From Bacteroidaceae bacterium (GTDB taxonomy: Bacteria; Bacteroidota; Bacteroidia; Bacteroidales; Bacteroidaceae): a stretch of DNA of 64,000 bases. Position 1 is the stretch's first letter. Every line of letters starts with the position of its first letter. The DNA lies in assembly GCA_017535725.1 (NCBI GenBank), contig JAFXTO010000041.1, positions 1-64,000 of the forward strand, written 5' to 3'. Position numbers and translations under genes: made by a program. The notes beneath the pieces were generated by a model. It did not search any database. It was not told where the DNA came from and worked only from the letters and a program-made list of their open reading frames with translations. This document shows positions 47,753 to 57,194 of this stretch, piece after piece.

Positions 47753-49969
47753 ATGGACGAAAAAAACACCCTGAACGCAGCAGAGAAAGAACTGATTCAA
47801 ACCCTTCGGGACGAATTGGAACAGTTAGAGAACGGCGAGCTCACCGCAGAAGATAATGCCAAGATTCATGCCCTCTACGACCGAGCTCTGGAAGAAGGAG
47901 TCCTGTGCCGCGATGCCTTCGGGCTGCATCCCATGGTGACCGACTACCAGACAGCCATCATCGTGGCCACGGAAATAGGAGTCATGCGCGGTGCTATCCT
48001 GGGAGTGTTGCTCAACGGGATGGTCAGTCAGGGCGTGCTCCCGGCTGCCGACGTGGAGCAGGAGTTCGGAAAGGATGTGGCCGTCATCGTCCATGGACTG
48101 GCTCGCATCAAGAAACTCTATGAGAAGAATCCCATCGTCGAAAGCGAGAATTTCCGCCAGTTGCTCTTGTCCTTTGCCGAGGACATGCGGGTTATCCTGA
48201 TAGTCATTGCCTCGCGCGTGTGCGTAATGCGTAATATTAAGGAATCAGAGAACGACGAGGCCCGGCGGCATGTGGCCACCGAAGCTGCCTACCTCTATGC
48301 CCCCCTGGCCCACAAGCTGGGGCTCTACAAGTTGAAGTCCGAGCTCGAAGACCTCTCGTTGAAATACCTGGAGCACGACGCCTACTACCACATCAAGGAA
48401 AAACTCAATGCGACGAAGCGGAGCCGCGATGCCTACATAGAACGTTTCATACAGCCTATTGACGAGAAACTGAAGGCGGCAGGGCTGAAGTTCCACATGA
48501 AAGGCCGCACGAAGTCCATCCACAGCATCTGGCAGAAGATGAAGAAGCAGCATTGTCCGTTCGAGGGCGTGTATGATCTCTTTGCCATCCGCATCATCCT
48601 GGACTCGCCTCGTGAGCGGGAGAAACTGGATTGCTGGCAGGTCTTCAGTATCATCACGGATATGTATCAGCCTAACCCCAAGCGGATGCGCGACTGGCTG
48701 TCGATTCCCAAATCCAATGGCTACGAAAGTTTGCACATCACCGTCCTCGGCCCTGAGGGGAAATGGGTGGAAGTACAAATCCGGACCGAACGGATGGACG
48801 AGGTGGCAGAACGTGGTCTGGCGGCGCATTGGCGCTACAAGGGCGTCAAGGGTGGAGAGGCCGACGTGGAGGCTTGGTTGCAGAATATTCGGGCAGCCTT
48901 GGAAGCCGGCGACGATCTCCAGCTGATGGATCAGTTCAAGATGGATTTGTATGAGGATGAGGTCTTTGTATTCACACCCAAGGGCGACCTCTTCAAACTC
49001 CCGCAGGGTGCCACGGTGCTGGATTTCGCATACGCCATCCACACGAAGGTCGGCAACAAATGCACGGGAGGACGCATCGGCGGCAAGATGGTCACGCTGC
49101 GACACGTGCTCCAAAGCGGTGAGCAGGTGGAGATTATGACTCATGTCAATCAGGTGCCGAAGCAGGACTGGCTCACGGTGGCCAAGACCGGACGGGCTCG
49201 CTCGAAGATACGTCAGGCTCTGAAGGAAATGGCTGCCACGCAGGCCACTTTCGCCAAGGAAGAGCTGGAACGAAAGTTCAAGAACCGCAAGATAGACGTG
49301 GAAGAGGCCACCCTCATGCACACCATGACACGGCTGGGCTATCGCATCGTCACCGACTTCTATGCAGCGCTGGCCAATGGCGACCTGGAAATCAATCAAG
49401 TGCTGGACGCCTATGTCATGCAGCAGCGTTACGAACGTGGCGAACTGCCATCCCAGCAGCAGACCCAGAGTGCTGAGAACTTCCAACTGCAAAGATATAA
49501 TGACCAGGAGCGCCAGCACAAGAATGACGTCATGGTCATAGACCAAGGCCTGAGCGGCATCGATTTCACGTTGGCCAAATGCTGCCGTCCGGTCTATGGC
49601 GACCAGGTCTTCGGTTTCCTGACGGCCGGCGGCGGTGTGAAGATTCATCGTATCGATTGTCCGAATGCCACCTCCTTGCGCCAGCGCTACGGCTACCGCA
49701 TCATCAACGCCCGCTGGGCCGGCAAGGGCGGCACGCAGTACGGCGTAACTTTGCGGGTGGTGGGGCAGGACGACCTTGGAATCGTCAATAACATCACCAG
49801 TATCATCTCCAAGGAAGAGAAAATCCAGCTCCGCAGCATCAGCATCGACAGCCACGACGGTCTCTTCAGCGGCACGCTGACCATCCTGCTCGATGACACC
49901 TCCCGCCTGAAGCAACTCATCCAGAAACTGGAGGGCGTCAAAGGCGTCAAGGGCGTAACAAGACTCTAA
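47753..49969 (+). CDS. RelA/SpoT family (p)ppGpp synthetase with degenerate hydrolase domain
   Basis: 738 residues. Order: pseudo-HD hydrolase domain (1-200), synthetase (about 235-360: KGRTKSIHSIW, YDLFAIRII, PKSNGYESLHITV, EVQIRT), TGS (about 404-465), helical/CRISPR-unrelated Cys region with CCRPVYGD (about 607) and ACT (about 660-738). The hydrolase HDxxED motif is replaced (LGVLLNGMVS) and the second motif lacks its Asp (IASRVCVMRN). It should therefore make, but not degrade, (p)ppGpp, like RelA. A second bifunctional enzyme is expected elsewhere in the genome. Confidence 0.9.
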   Translation: MDEKNTLNAAEKELIQTLRDELEQLENGELTAEDNAKIHALYDRALEEGVLCRDAFGLHPMVTDYQTAIIVATEIGVMRGAILGVLLNGMVSQGVLPAADVEQEFGKDVAVIVHGLARIKKLYEKNPIVESENFRQLLLSFAEDMRVILIVIASRVCVMRNIKESENDEARRHVATEAAYLYAPLAHKLGLYKLKSELEDLSLKYLEHDAYYHIKEKLNATKRSRDAYIERFIQPIDEKLKAAGLKFHMKGRTKSIHSIWQKMKKQHCPFEGVYDLFAIRIILDSPREREKLDCWQVFSIITDMYQPNPKRMRDWLSIPKSNGYESLHITVLGPEGKWVEVQIRTERMDEVAERGLAAHWRYKGVKGGEADVEAWLQNIRAALEAGDDLQLMDQFKMDLYEDEVFVFTPKGDLFKLPQGATVLDFAYAIHTKVGNKCTGGRIGGKMVTLRHVLQSGEQVEIMTHVNQVPKQDWLTVAKTGRARSKIRQALKEMAATQATFAKEELERKFKNRKIDVEEATLMHTMTRLGYRIVTDFYAALANGDLEINQVLDAYVMQQRYERGELPSQQQTQSAENFQLQRYNDQERQHKNDVMVIDQGLSGIDFTLAKCCRPVYGDQVFGFLTAGGGVKIHRIDCPNATSLRQRYGYRIINARWAGKGGTQYGVTLRVVGQDDLGIVNNITSIISKEEKIQLRSISIDSHDGLFSGTLTILLDDTSRLKQLIQKLEGVKGVKGVTRL

Positions 49970-50017
49970 AGTCCGTTAAAAGGTCTTAACGAATTTCGTC
50001 CGTCCAAAGTTTTTTCA

Positions 50018-50025
50018 TACATTTG
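50018..50025 (+). promoter_or_regulatory. promoter -7 box before the MORN gene
   Basis: TACATTTG, 23 bp before the start codon. Confidence 0.55.
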
Positions 50026-50047
50026 TGGCGGCAAAAACGGAAATAAC

Positions 50048-51178
50048 ATGCTTTACACGATAAAAAGACACATTGCATCCCTGTTTATGGTCTTCGCTCC
50101 TGCGTTGACTATAAACACGTTGGCACAAGAAATAACCATCGGCAACTACACTTTCAAGGACGGAGCCGAATACCAAGGCGAAATGTTCCGCGGAAAACCC
50201 TACGGAAAGGGAAAGACCGTTTTCAAGAGTGGCGACCGCTACGAAGGCGAATACGTCAAGGGAAAGCGCCAAGGATATGGCGTCTATGAGTTTGTCGATG
50301 GCGAGCGCTACGAAGGTGAATGGTTCCAGGACCAGCAACACGGTAGCGGCACCTTCTACTTCAAGAACAACAACCGCTACACCGGCCTCTGGTTCCGCGA
50401 CTACCAGCAAGGGGAGGGGACCATGTCCTACTTCAACGGCGACAAGTACGAGGGCACCTGGCAGGAAGACCAGCGTCACGGCGTAGGAACCTATACCTAT
50501 TCCACCGGCGACTACTACCAGGGGGACTGGCGCAACGACCTCAAGCACGGACAGGGAACCTTTGTCTGGTCCAACGGGGCACACTACACCGGCGGTTGGC
50601 GCGAGGGGAAAATGTTCGGAACGGGCACCTACCACTATGCCAACGGTGACATCTACAAAGGACAGTTCTACAATGACTCGCTCCAGGGCAAGGGCATATA
50701 CCTATTTAATAATGGCGACCGCTACGAAGGCGATTACAACATGAGCCAGCGCGAGGGCGACGGTATCTTTGTCTACGCCGGCGGCAACAAGTATGTGGGT
50801 CAGTTCAAGAATGGCATGAAAGACGGTCAGGGCACCTTCACCTCCACCGATGGCTCCTCGTATGTAGGACAATGGAAGGAGGACAAGAAGCACGGACGCG
50901 GCAAATATACCTGGGCCAACGGTGATGTCTATGACGGGATGTGGGCCAATGGGATGATGGATGGCGAAGGCATCCTGCGGCAGAAGGACGGCACCAAGTT
51001 CCGCGGCCAATTCAGTCAGGGCGAGAAGAACGGTCCCTGCGTCATGGAGACACCCGATGGCATGCGCTTCGAAGGCTCTTTCAAAGACAACGAGCGCGAT
51101 GGCGATTTCGTAGAGAAAGACCGCAACGGAAATGTCATTCGAAGGGGACATTACACCCGTGGAATCCTCGACAAGTAA
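50048..51178 (+). CDS. secreted MORN-repeat protein
   Basis: 376 residues. Signal peptide (about 1-26, ending TLAQ), then 14 consecutive 23-residue MORN repeats (consensus xGxxYxGxWxxxxxxGxGxxxx). Repeats 13 and 14 are less regular. No enzyme domain. MORN proteins bind membranes or act as scaffolds; the function of the periplasmic Bacteroidetes forms is unknown. Single gene with promoter and terminator. Confidence 0.9.
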   Translation: MLYTIKRHIASLFMVFAPALTINTLAQEITIGNYTFKDGAEYQGEMFRGKPYGKGKTVFKSGDRYEGEYVKGKRQGYGVYEFVDGERYEGEWFQDQQHGSGTFYFKNNNRYTGLWFRDYQQGEGTMSYFNGDKYEGTWQEDQRHGVGTYTYSTGDYYQGDWRNDLKHGQGTFVWSNGAHYTGGWREGKMFGTGTYHYANGDIYKGQFYNDSLQGKGIYLFNNGDRYEGDYNMSQREGDGIFVYAGGNKYVGQFKNGMKDGQGTFTSTDGSSYVGQWKEDKKHGRGKYTWANGDVYDGMWANGMMDGEGILRQKDGTKFRGQFSQGEKNGPCVMETPDGMRFEGSFKDNERDGDFVEKDRNGNVIRRGHYTRGILDK

Positions 51179-51186
51179 TTCTTTTT

Positions 51187-51218
51187 GTGCCTTGCAGTCC
51201 TTGCGAGGCACTTTTTTT
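51187..51218 (+). terminator. terminator after MORN gene
   Basis: GTGCCTTGC / GCGAGGCAC stem followed by seven Ts. Confidence 0.85.
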
Positions 51219-51250
51219 ATGAAAAATTTTACGCTATGAAAGATATTTTG

Positions 51251-51258
51251 TAATTTTG
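51251..51258 (+). promoter_or_regulatory. promoter -7 box before the YhcH-family gene
   Basis: TAATTTTG, 26 bp before the start codon. Confidence 0.6.
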
Positions 51259-51283
51259 CCGCGCAAAATAAACATTATAGACA

Positions 51284-51748
51284 ATGATTGTAGATTCAAT
51301 CGACCAATTAGAGCGGTATACCGTGCTGAATCCGCGGTTTGCCGCTGTAGTAGAATTCCTGCGCCACAATGACCTTTCTACATTGGCGCCAGGACGACAT
51401 GAGATTCAAGGTGACGAAGTCTTTGTGAATGTACAAGACGCTCCCGTGAAGACGCGCGAGGAAGCCCGCTTCGAAACCCATCGCGAAATGATAGATATTC
51501 AAGTTCCCGTGTCCGGAAAGGAGGAGCACGGATGGTGTCCGCTGGCCGAACTGCCCCCAGCCCCCTACAACGCAGCCACCGATATGACGCTGCACGACCC
51601 CATCACTCCCGAGCCAATCTCCGCCCTGGCCTCGACCTATTTCGTCCTCCGTCCGGGACGGTTCGCGATTTATTTCCCCACAGACGGCCATGCCCCTGCC
51701 ATCACGGCAACCCCTCTGCGCAAGGCCATCTTCAAAGTCAAGGCTTAG
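51284..51748 (+). CDS. YhcH/YjgK/YiaL family protein
   Basis: 154 residues. The FETHREMIDIQVPVSGKE block, HDPITPEP-like loop and FPTDGHAPAI carry the His/Glu residues of this cupin-like family, which is linked to sialic-acid and sugar catabolism. Length is typical. It is 21 bp upstream of glgB on the same strand, so the two may be co-transcribed. Confidence 0.9.
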   Translation: MIVDSIDQLERYTVLNPRFAAVVEFLRHNDLSTLAPGRHEIQGDEVFVNVQDAPVKTREEARFETHREMIDIQVPVSGKEEHGWCPLAELPPAPYNAATDMTLHDPITPEPISALASTYFVLRPGRFAIYFPTDGHAPAITATPLRKAIFKVKA

Positions 51749-51769
51749 TATTTATTCTTAATCATATAT

Positions 51770-53902
51770 ATGGCAAAGACAGAACAGACCATGACTTCGG
51801 CAGCCAAGAATACGAAGAAGTCCACCAAGACTTCTTCCAAGAAGGCCCCCAGTAAGAAGTCGGCAGCAGTTGCTGCACCCAAACAGCTCCGTCTGATCCG
51901 GCACGACGAATGGCTCCAGCCCTTCGCCGCGGCCATCGAAGGAAGGCATCAGCATGTGCTCGATAAGTTGGCAGAACTCACCAACGGCGGCAAGTCGAAA
52001 CTGACAGATTTCGCCACTGGCTATCTCTATTTCGGACTGCACTTCGAGAACAAGAAATGGATTCTCCGCGAGTGGGCTCCCAACGCCACAGCTATTTACG
52101 TCATCGGTGAATTCAACGATTGGCAAGCTAATGAACGTTATGCCATGAAACGGCTGGCCAAGAGCAACGGCGCCTGGGAAATCAAGTTGCCCGCCAAGGC
52201 AATGAAACACGGACAGCTCTACAAACTCCTTGTCCAATGGGAGGGCGGCGAAGGCGAGCGTGTGCCTGCGTGGACACGACGCGTGGTCCAAGACCCTGAC
52301 ACCAAGATTTTCTCGGCTCAGGTCTGGGAACCCTCCGAAGAGCCTTACGACTGGAAGGTCAAGAAATTCCGTCCCACGACATCGCCCCTGCTTATCTATG
52401 AGTGCCATGTTGGTATGGCTCAGGATGCCGAGAAGGTCGGTTCCTACACCGAATTCCGCGAGAATGTGCTGCCGCGCATTGCCAAGGACGGATACAATTG
52501 CATCCAGATCATGGCCATCCAGGAACATCCTTATTATGGCAGCTTCGGTTACCATGTCAGCAGTTTCTTTGCAGCCTCCAGCCGTTTCGGTACTCCCGAG
52601 GAACTCAAGCAACTCATTGACGAGGCACACTCTATGGGCATTGCCGTCATCATGGACATTGTCCACAGTCATGCTGTGAAGAACGAGAACGAGGGTTTGG
52701 GCAACTTCGCCGGCGACCCCAACCAGTATTTCTATCCGGGTGACCGCCACTGTCATCCTGCTTGGGACAGCCTCTGCTTCGACTACGGCAAGAACGAGGT
52801 GCTGCATTTCCTCCTCTCCAACTGCAAGTTCTGGCTCGATGAGTACCACTTCGATGGCTTCCGCTTCGACGGTGTGACCTCTATGCTCTACTACAGCCAC
52901 GGCCTGGGAGACAACTTCCTTGGCTATGGCGACTACTTCAATGGCAACGAGGATGACAACGCCATTGCCTACCTCACACTAGCCAACATCCTCATCCACG
53001 AAGTCAATCCCAACGCCATCACCATTGCCGAGGAAGTCAGCGGAATGCCCGGACTGGCCTTGCCCTTCAAGGACGGTGGCTACGGCTTTGACTACCGCAT
53101 GGCCATGAACATCCCTGACTACTGGATTAAGATTATCAAGGAACTGCGCGATGAGGACTGGAAGCCCAGCAGCATGTTCTGGGAAGTCAAGAACCGTCGT
53201 GCCGACGAGAAGACCATCAGCTACTGCGAGAGCCATGACCAGGCACTCGTGGGCGACAAGACCATCATCTTCCGACTTGTGGACGCCGATATGTATTGGC
53301 ACTTCAAGAAGGGCGACGAGAACTACAATGTGGAGCGCGGTATTGCCCTGCACAAGATGATTCGCCTGCTCACGGCCAGCACCATCAACGGTGGTTACCT
53401 GAACTTCATGGGTAATGAATTCGGTCATCCCGAATGGATTGACTTCCCCCGTCAGGACAATGGATGGAGTTACAAGTATGCTCGCCGCCAATGGAACTTG
53501 GTGGACAACAAGGAACTCTGCTACCACTATCTCGGCGACTTCGACCAGCAGATGCTGAAGGTGCTGAAGATGCAGAAGGACATCCAGAAGACTCCCGTCA
53601 CGGAAATCTGGATCAAGGACGACGACCAGGTTCTGGCTTTCCAGCGCGGAGAACTCCTCTTTGTGTTCAACTTCTCCTACAACCGCAGCTACACCGGCTA
53701 TGGCTTCATGGTTCGTCAGGGAGCCTATCAAGTACTGCTGAACACCGATAGCACCGCCTTCGGTGGTCATGGGCTCAACGATGACTCCATCAAGCACTTC
53801 ACCACCTACGACCCCTTCTTGGTCAAGGACAACAAGGGATGGCTCAAACTGTACCTTCCTGCCCGTTCGGCCGTCGTTCTTACGAGATCCAAGGAAGATT
53901 GA
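51770..53902 (+). CDS. glgB: 1,4-alpha-glucan branching enzyme (GH13)
   Basis: 710 residues. It introduces alpha-1,6 branches in glycogen. After a Lys/Ser-rich N-terminal tail of about 45 residues (unusual, possibly disordered) come a CBM48 domain (WAPNATAIYVIGEFNDW) and the GH13 barrel. Nucleophile Asp is in GFRFDGVTS (about 365), the acid/base Glu in TIAEEVSG (about 420), and the third acid in SHDQA. The eukaryote-like subfamily GH13_8 pattern fits (YFNGNEDDNAIAYL). C-terminal beta domain present. Confidence 0.95.
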   Translation: MAKTEQTMTSAAKNTKKSTKTSSKKAPSKKSAAVAAPKQLRLIRHDEWLQPFAAAIEGRHQHVLDKLAELTNGGKSKLTDFATGYLYFGLHFENKKWILREWAPNATAIYVIGEFNDWQANERYAMKRLAKSNGAWEIKLPAKAMKHGQLYKLLVQWEGGEGERVPAWTRRVVQDPDTKIFSAQVWEPSEEPYDWKVKKFRPTTSPLLIYECHVGMAQDAEKVGSYTEFRENVLPRIAKDGYNCIQIMAIQEHPYYGSFGYHVSSFFAASSRFGTPEELKQLIDEAHSMGIAVIMDIVHSHAVKNENEGLGNFAGDPNQYFYPGDRHCHPAWDSLCFDYGKNEVLHFLLSNCKFWLDEYHFDGFRFDGVTSMLYYSHGLGDNFLGYGDYFNGNEDDNAIAYLTLANILIHEVNPNAITIAEEVSGMPGLALPFKDGGYGFDYRMAMNIPDYWIKIIKELRDEDWKPSSMFWEVKNRRADEKTISYCESHDQALVGDKTIIFRLVDADMYWHFKKGDENYNVERGIALHKMIRLLTASTINGGYLNFMGNEFGHPEWIDFPRQDNGWSYKYARRQWNLVDNKELCYHYLGDFDQQMLKVLKMQKDIQKTPVTEIWIKDDDQVLAFQRGELLFVFNFSYNRSYTGYGFMVRQGAYQVLLNTDSTAFGGHGLNDDSIKHFTTYDPFLVKDNKGWLKLYLPARSAVVLTRSKED

Positions 53903-53951
53903 TAATCCGGAGGCTCGCAGTTGGCGAAGCCTGCCCGAAAACACACCATCT

Positions 53952-53995
53952 ACGGCTTGCTGCAAGTTCATTTGCGGCAAGCCGTGCTTCTTTTT
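53952..53995 (+). terminator. glgB terminator
   Basis: Perfect ACGGCTTGC / GCAAGCCGT stem with an inner TGCA pair and a TTCTTTTT tract. Confidence 0.85.
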
Positions 53996-54061
53996 AATAC
54001 GATGACCGTTGTGCATTTTGTTAATCTTCGCTAAATCCTTGCGCGCGCACGTACCTTTTTA

Positions 54062-54069
54062 TATCTTTG
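54062..54069 (+). promoter_or_regulatory. promoter P1 -7 box
   Basis: TATCTTTG with CTTG 20 bp upstream. Confidence 0.65.
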
Positions 54070-54158
54070 CGCCATAAAACAGATGTTTCCGAACAAAGGG
54101 TAGGGAAATCTCCCCCGTAAAGTAGGATTTTTCCCTTGTTGCTTCCACCAAAAGCATG

Positions 54159-54166
54159 TATCTTTG
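54159..54166 (+). promoter_or_regulatory. promoter P2 -7 box
   Basis: TATCTTTG with CTTG 20 bp upstream; rules out a coding start before about 54175. Confidence 0.7.
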
Positions 54167-54230
54167 CACCGTGAAACCAAGAATAATGTCAAACATGGCG
54201 GCACAACCGCCCTCAAAAACGCTAAATGAT

Positions 54231-55397
54231 ATGATGAACGCAAGAAATCTATTGGCAGCCATGCTGCTGGTTCTGCCCTTCACTGGATGGGCACAGGATG
54301 ACGATGTGTACTTCGTTCCGAAGAAAAAGGCGCAGAAGGCCCAGACGGAACAGCGTGCACAGCCGTCCGAGCGTTACCTCCCCGTGGAAATCGTCTACGA
54401 GGATGATGAGATCGATGAGATAGACGATACCCCCGTCAGCGTCTCGGGTTCCAGCCGTGATGTCGACGAGTACAACCGCCGCGGCTCCCGCTCGTCGCAG
54501 CTCACGGGCGAGATGGTGCAGAACCCCGACGGCACCTTCACCTACCGCGTACCTGCTTCGGACACGCTCTATGTCATGGGCGATTCCACCGCCATCACCA
54601 CCGAAGGGCTGGCTCAGGAACTCTACACCCGTGGCTACGAGGATGGCATGGCGGATGGCGAGGACTACGCCTACAGCCGCCGTATCGGACGCTTCGGCTA
54701 CAGCGGAATCTATGCATCGCCCTGGTACTATAGCTACTACGACCCCTTCTACTGGGACGATTATTACTACTACCATCCCTACCACGGATACTATGGCCTC
54801 TACCACTGGGGGTATAGACCCTATTGGGGCTATAGCTACTACCATCCTTATTGGTACGGAGGCTACTATGGCTGGGGCGGTTATCACCACCATTCCTATG
54901 GCAGGACTTGGGGCCGTGGCAACAATCCCCGCACCTACAATGGCGGCCGCGGAGGTGGCGTGCGTGGCGGTCGTGCCGGCAGTATTGTCAGCGGTGGTCG
55001 CACCCGTGGCACAGGCTCCTTCGGCGGTGGTCGTGCTGGCAGCATTGTGAATTCAGGTCGTGCCGGTGGTGTTTCCACCAGCCGTTCCTCGGGCACTATG
55101 GGTGGCCGTGCTGGCAGTATCTCCTCTTCCTCTTCGTCCTCCCGCACTGTGGGCACCAGCAGTTCCAGCAGCCGTTCCTCCGGCAGCTTTGGCGGCCGTG
55201 CCGGGTCGGTATCCTCTTCTTCCTCTTCTTCCTCTCGCTCGGTCAGCACCAGCAGCAGCTCCAGCAGCCGTTCTTCCGGCAGCTTCGGTGGCGGTAGCTT
55301 CGGTGGCAGCAGCAGCGGTGGTGGCCGTTCCGGCGGCTTCAGCGGAGGCGGTGGCAGCCGCGGCGGTGGCGGCGGTGGCGGACGCGGTGGACGTTGA
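54231..55397 (+). CDS. secreted low-complexity Gly/Ser/Tyr-rich protein
   Basis: 388 residues; the ATG pair at 54231/54234 gives a signal peptide (NARNLLAAMLLVLPFTGWAQ). Then an acidic linker, a region of short-spaced Tyr/Trp/His (WYYSYYDPFYWDDYYYYHP), and a C-terminal 150 residues of Gly, Ser and Arg with repeated GGRAGSI. Transcribed from two tandem promoters. No domain recognised; a surface or matrix role is possible. Confidence 0.8.
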   Translation: MMNARNLLAAMLLVLPFTGWAQDDDVYFVPKKKAQKAQTEQRAQPSERYLPVEIVYEDDEIDEIDDTPVSVSGSSRDVDEYNRRGSRSSQLTGEMVQNPDGTFTYRVPASDTLYVMGDSTAITTEGLAQELYTRGYEDGMADGEDYAYSRRIGRFGYSGIYASPWYYSYYDPFYWDDYYYYHPYHGYYGLYHWGYRPYWGYSYYHPYWYGGYYGWGGYHHHSYGRTWGRGNNPRTYNGGRGGGVRGGRAGSIVSGGRTRGTGSFGGGRAGSIVNSGRAGGVSTSRSSGTMGGRAGSISSSSSSSRTVGTSSSSSRSSGSFGGRAGSVSSSSSSSSRSVSTSSSSSSRSSGSFGGGSFGGSSSGGGRSGGFSGGGGSRGGGGGGGRGGR

Positions 55398-55460
55398 GCC
55401 CCGAGGTCCATTGCCTGAGAATACAACTATGAATGTCGAATCACGCTTATTCTGATAAAA

Positions 55461-57092
55461 ATGAAGAAATACATCTTTGCCTCAGCACTTGTGCTGATGA
55501 GTGCAGCCTCCATGGCTCAGGACACCTATAGCAACTTCACCATGACCAATACGTCCGATGTCTTTGGAACGGCACGCTATATGGGAATGGGTGGTGCCAT
55601 GGGCGCACTCGGCGCAGATATCTCTGCCATGACCAACAACCCTGCCTCGCTGGGTCTTTTCCGCAAAAACGACATCAGCCTCTCTATGGGTGGCATCATA
55701 CAGGACGCCAAACCATATTCCGCCGACAATCGTGGCCGCTACAGCTTCGACCAGGTGGGCTTTGTGGCTGCATTTCCTAACTACGACCGCTCGTCGTTTC
55801 TCAACTTTGCCGTCAATTTCCAGAAGAAGGCCAGCTATGGACATTCCCTCTATGTCCAGGACGACAATCTGAACGGACTTTCGCAAGCAGCACAACTCAA
55901 AGGGTTATTCTACAATGGACTGAACTACTCCAACAACGAGAACTTCCAGTACGCCCTTCCGTACCAGGCCAACAATGCCTATATCTATGATGTGGAGTTA
56001 GCTGGAGAGACGGGCTACTATCCCATCAAGAGCGAGAAGTACGAATTCAACCGCTACTCTTCGGGCAACCTCTATGGTCTGGATCTCGCCTTGGCTGGCA
56101 GTATTAAGGATCGTGTCTATCTTGGCTTTGATTTTGGTATCGACTTCCTTCGGTACGAGAACACCCAGCGCTATGTGGAATACCGTCTTGGTAGGAACGG
56201 GGAATACGAGGACTATGACGTGCTCTCGAACAAGTACGTCTCCGGAATTGGTATCAACCTTAAGCTGGGTGCCCTGGTTCGTCCCATCGACGAGAACCCG
56301 CTGAGGATTGGCTTTGCCTTCGAGACGCCTACGTGGTATGTGCTGACTCAGAAGCGAAGCTACTATAGCGTTGCATCCAAGTGGGAAAGCCATTACGACG
56401 CGACTGCTGATATCTACAACTACACCTACAACCCCAAAGAAGGCGACTACACCACCTACGACAGCCCGGATGATAACTTCCTCGATTTCAATGTCCATTC
56501 ACCTTGGAAAGTGCGTGTGAGCCTGGCGTCCACCGTCGATAAGTTCCTGGCTTGGGACGTAGAGTATGAATATGCGCTCTACAACAATGCCACCACCGGC
56601 TATCCCCGCAATTACACGAATTCTGGAGCCTCGCTGAGCATGATAAAGGATGATGGCATGACCGCCCTGACCAAAGCGTCTATCAACGGCATTCACAACG
56701 TCCGCGCAGGAGTGGAATTCAAGGCGCTGCCTGAGTTTGCCATCCGACTGGGATACAACTTCTGGAGCAAACCCATGAAGGATGGAGCACGACTGGATCA
56801 GACCGTGGACAGCAAGGCCGTGGACTTCTTACTCGGCACGGATTACATCAACCTTGGTGTCACGAACATGTTGACCTTTGGACTGGGCTATCGCTACAAG
56901 TCTTTCTATGCAGATTTCGCCTACAAGTATCGCGCACAGAAGGGTGACTTCTACGCCTTCGACGACACCTTCCAGCGTACAGGCAACTCTGCTGAATACG
57001 GACAGTTCATGGCCTCTGGCCAGAGCCTCCGTCCACAGACTGTAGACCTCAGCCGCCACACCATCTCCTTCACCCTCGGATTCAAGTTCTGA
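55461..57092 (+). CDS. FadL/OmpP1-like outer-membrane transport protein
   Basis: 543 residues with signal peptide (MKKYIFASALVLMSAASMAQ). The TARYMGMGGAMGALGADISAMTNNPASLGLFR motif at the N-terminus is that of the OmpP1/FadL-type beta barrels of Bacteroidetes. It has alternating aromatic strands throughout and ends in HTISFTLGFKF, an outer-membrane terminal strand. Substrate unknown; a hydrophobic compound is likely. Confidence 0.88.
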   Translation: MKKYIFASALVLMSAASMAQDTYSNFTMTNTSDVFGTARYMGMGGAMGALGADISAMTNNPASLGLFRKNDISLSMGGIIQDAKPYSADNRGRYSFDQVGFVAAFPNYDRSSFLNFAVNFQKKASYGHSLYVQDDNLNGLSQAAQLKGLFYNGLNYSNNENFQYALPYQANNAYIYDVELAGETGYYPIKSEKYEFNRYSSGNLYGLDLALAGSIKDRVYLGFDFGIDFLRYENTQRYVEYRLGRNGEYEDYDVLSNKYVSGIGINLKLGALVRPIDENPLRIGFAFETPTWYVLTQKRSYYSVASKWESHYDATADIYNYTYNPKEGDYTTYDSPDDNFLDFNVHSPWKVRVSLASTVDKFLAWDVEYEYALYNNATTGYPRNYTNSGASLSMIKDDGMTALTKASINGIHNVRAGVEFKALPEFAIRLGYNFWSKPMKDGARLDQTVDSKAVDFLLGTDYINLGVTNMLTFGLGYRYKSFYADFAYKYRAQKGDFYAFDDTFQRTGNSAEYGQFMASGQSLRPQTVDLSRHTISFTLGFKF

Positions 57093-57119
57093 GTGTGACC
57101 CATTCGGCTCTTACGAACA

Positions 57120-57156
57120 GGGCACCCTATTCTCTTCTGGATAGGGTGCCCTTATT
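57120..57156. terminator. bidirectional terminator
   Basis: Perfect 11-bp stem GGGCACCCTAT / ATAGGGTGCCC between convergent genes. Confidence 0.85.
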
Positions 57157-57194
57157 CTATTCTATCGTGTACTATTCATTCGGATAGGACACTC

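Noticed and set aside
48245..49915. 556-residue frame antisense to the RelA/SpoT gene
   Set aside because: Shadow frame; no motifs and no start context.
51187..51211. Resemblance to phage hairpin family C (GTGCCTTGC)
   Set aside because: It is an ordinary terminator with a T-tract; loop and right arm do not match family C.
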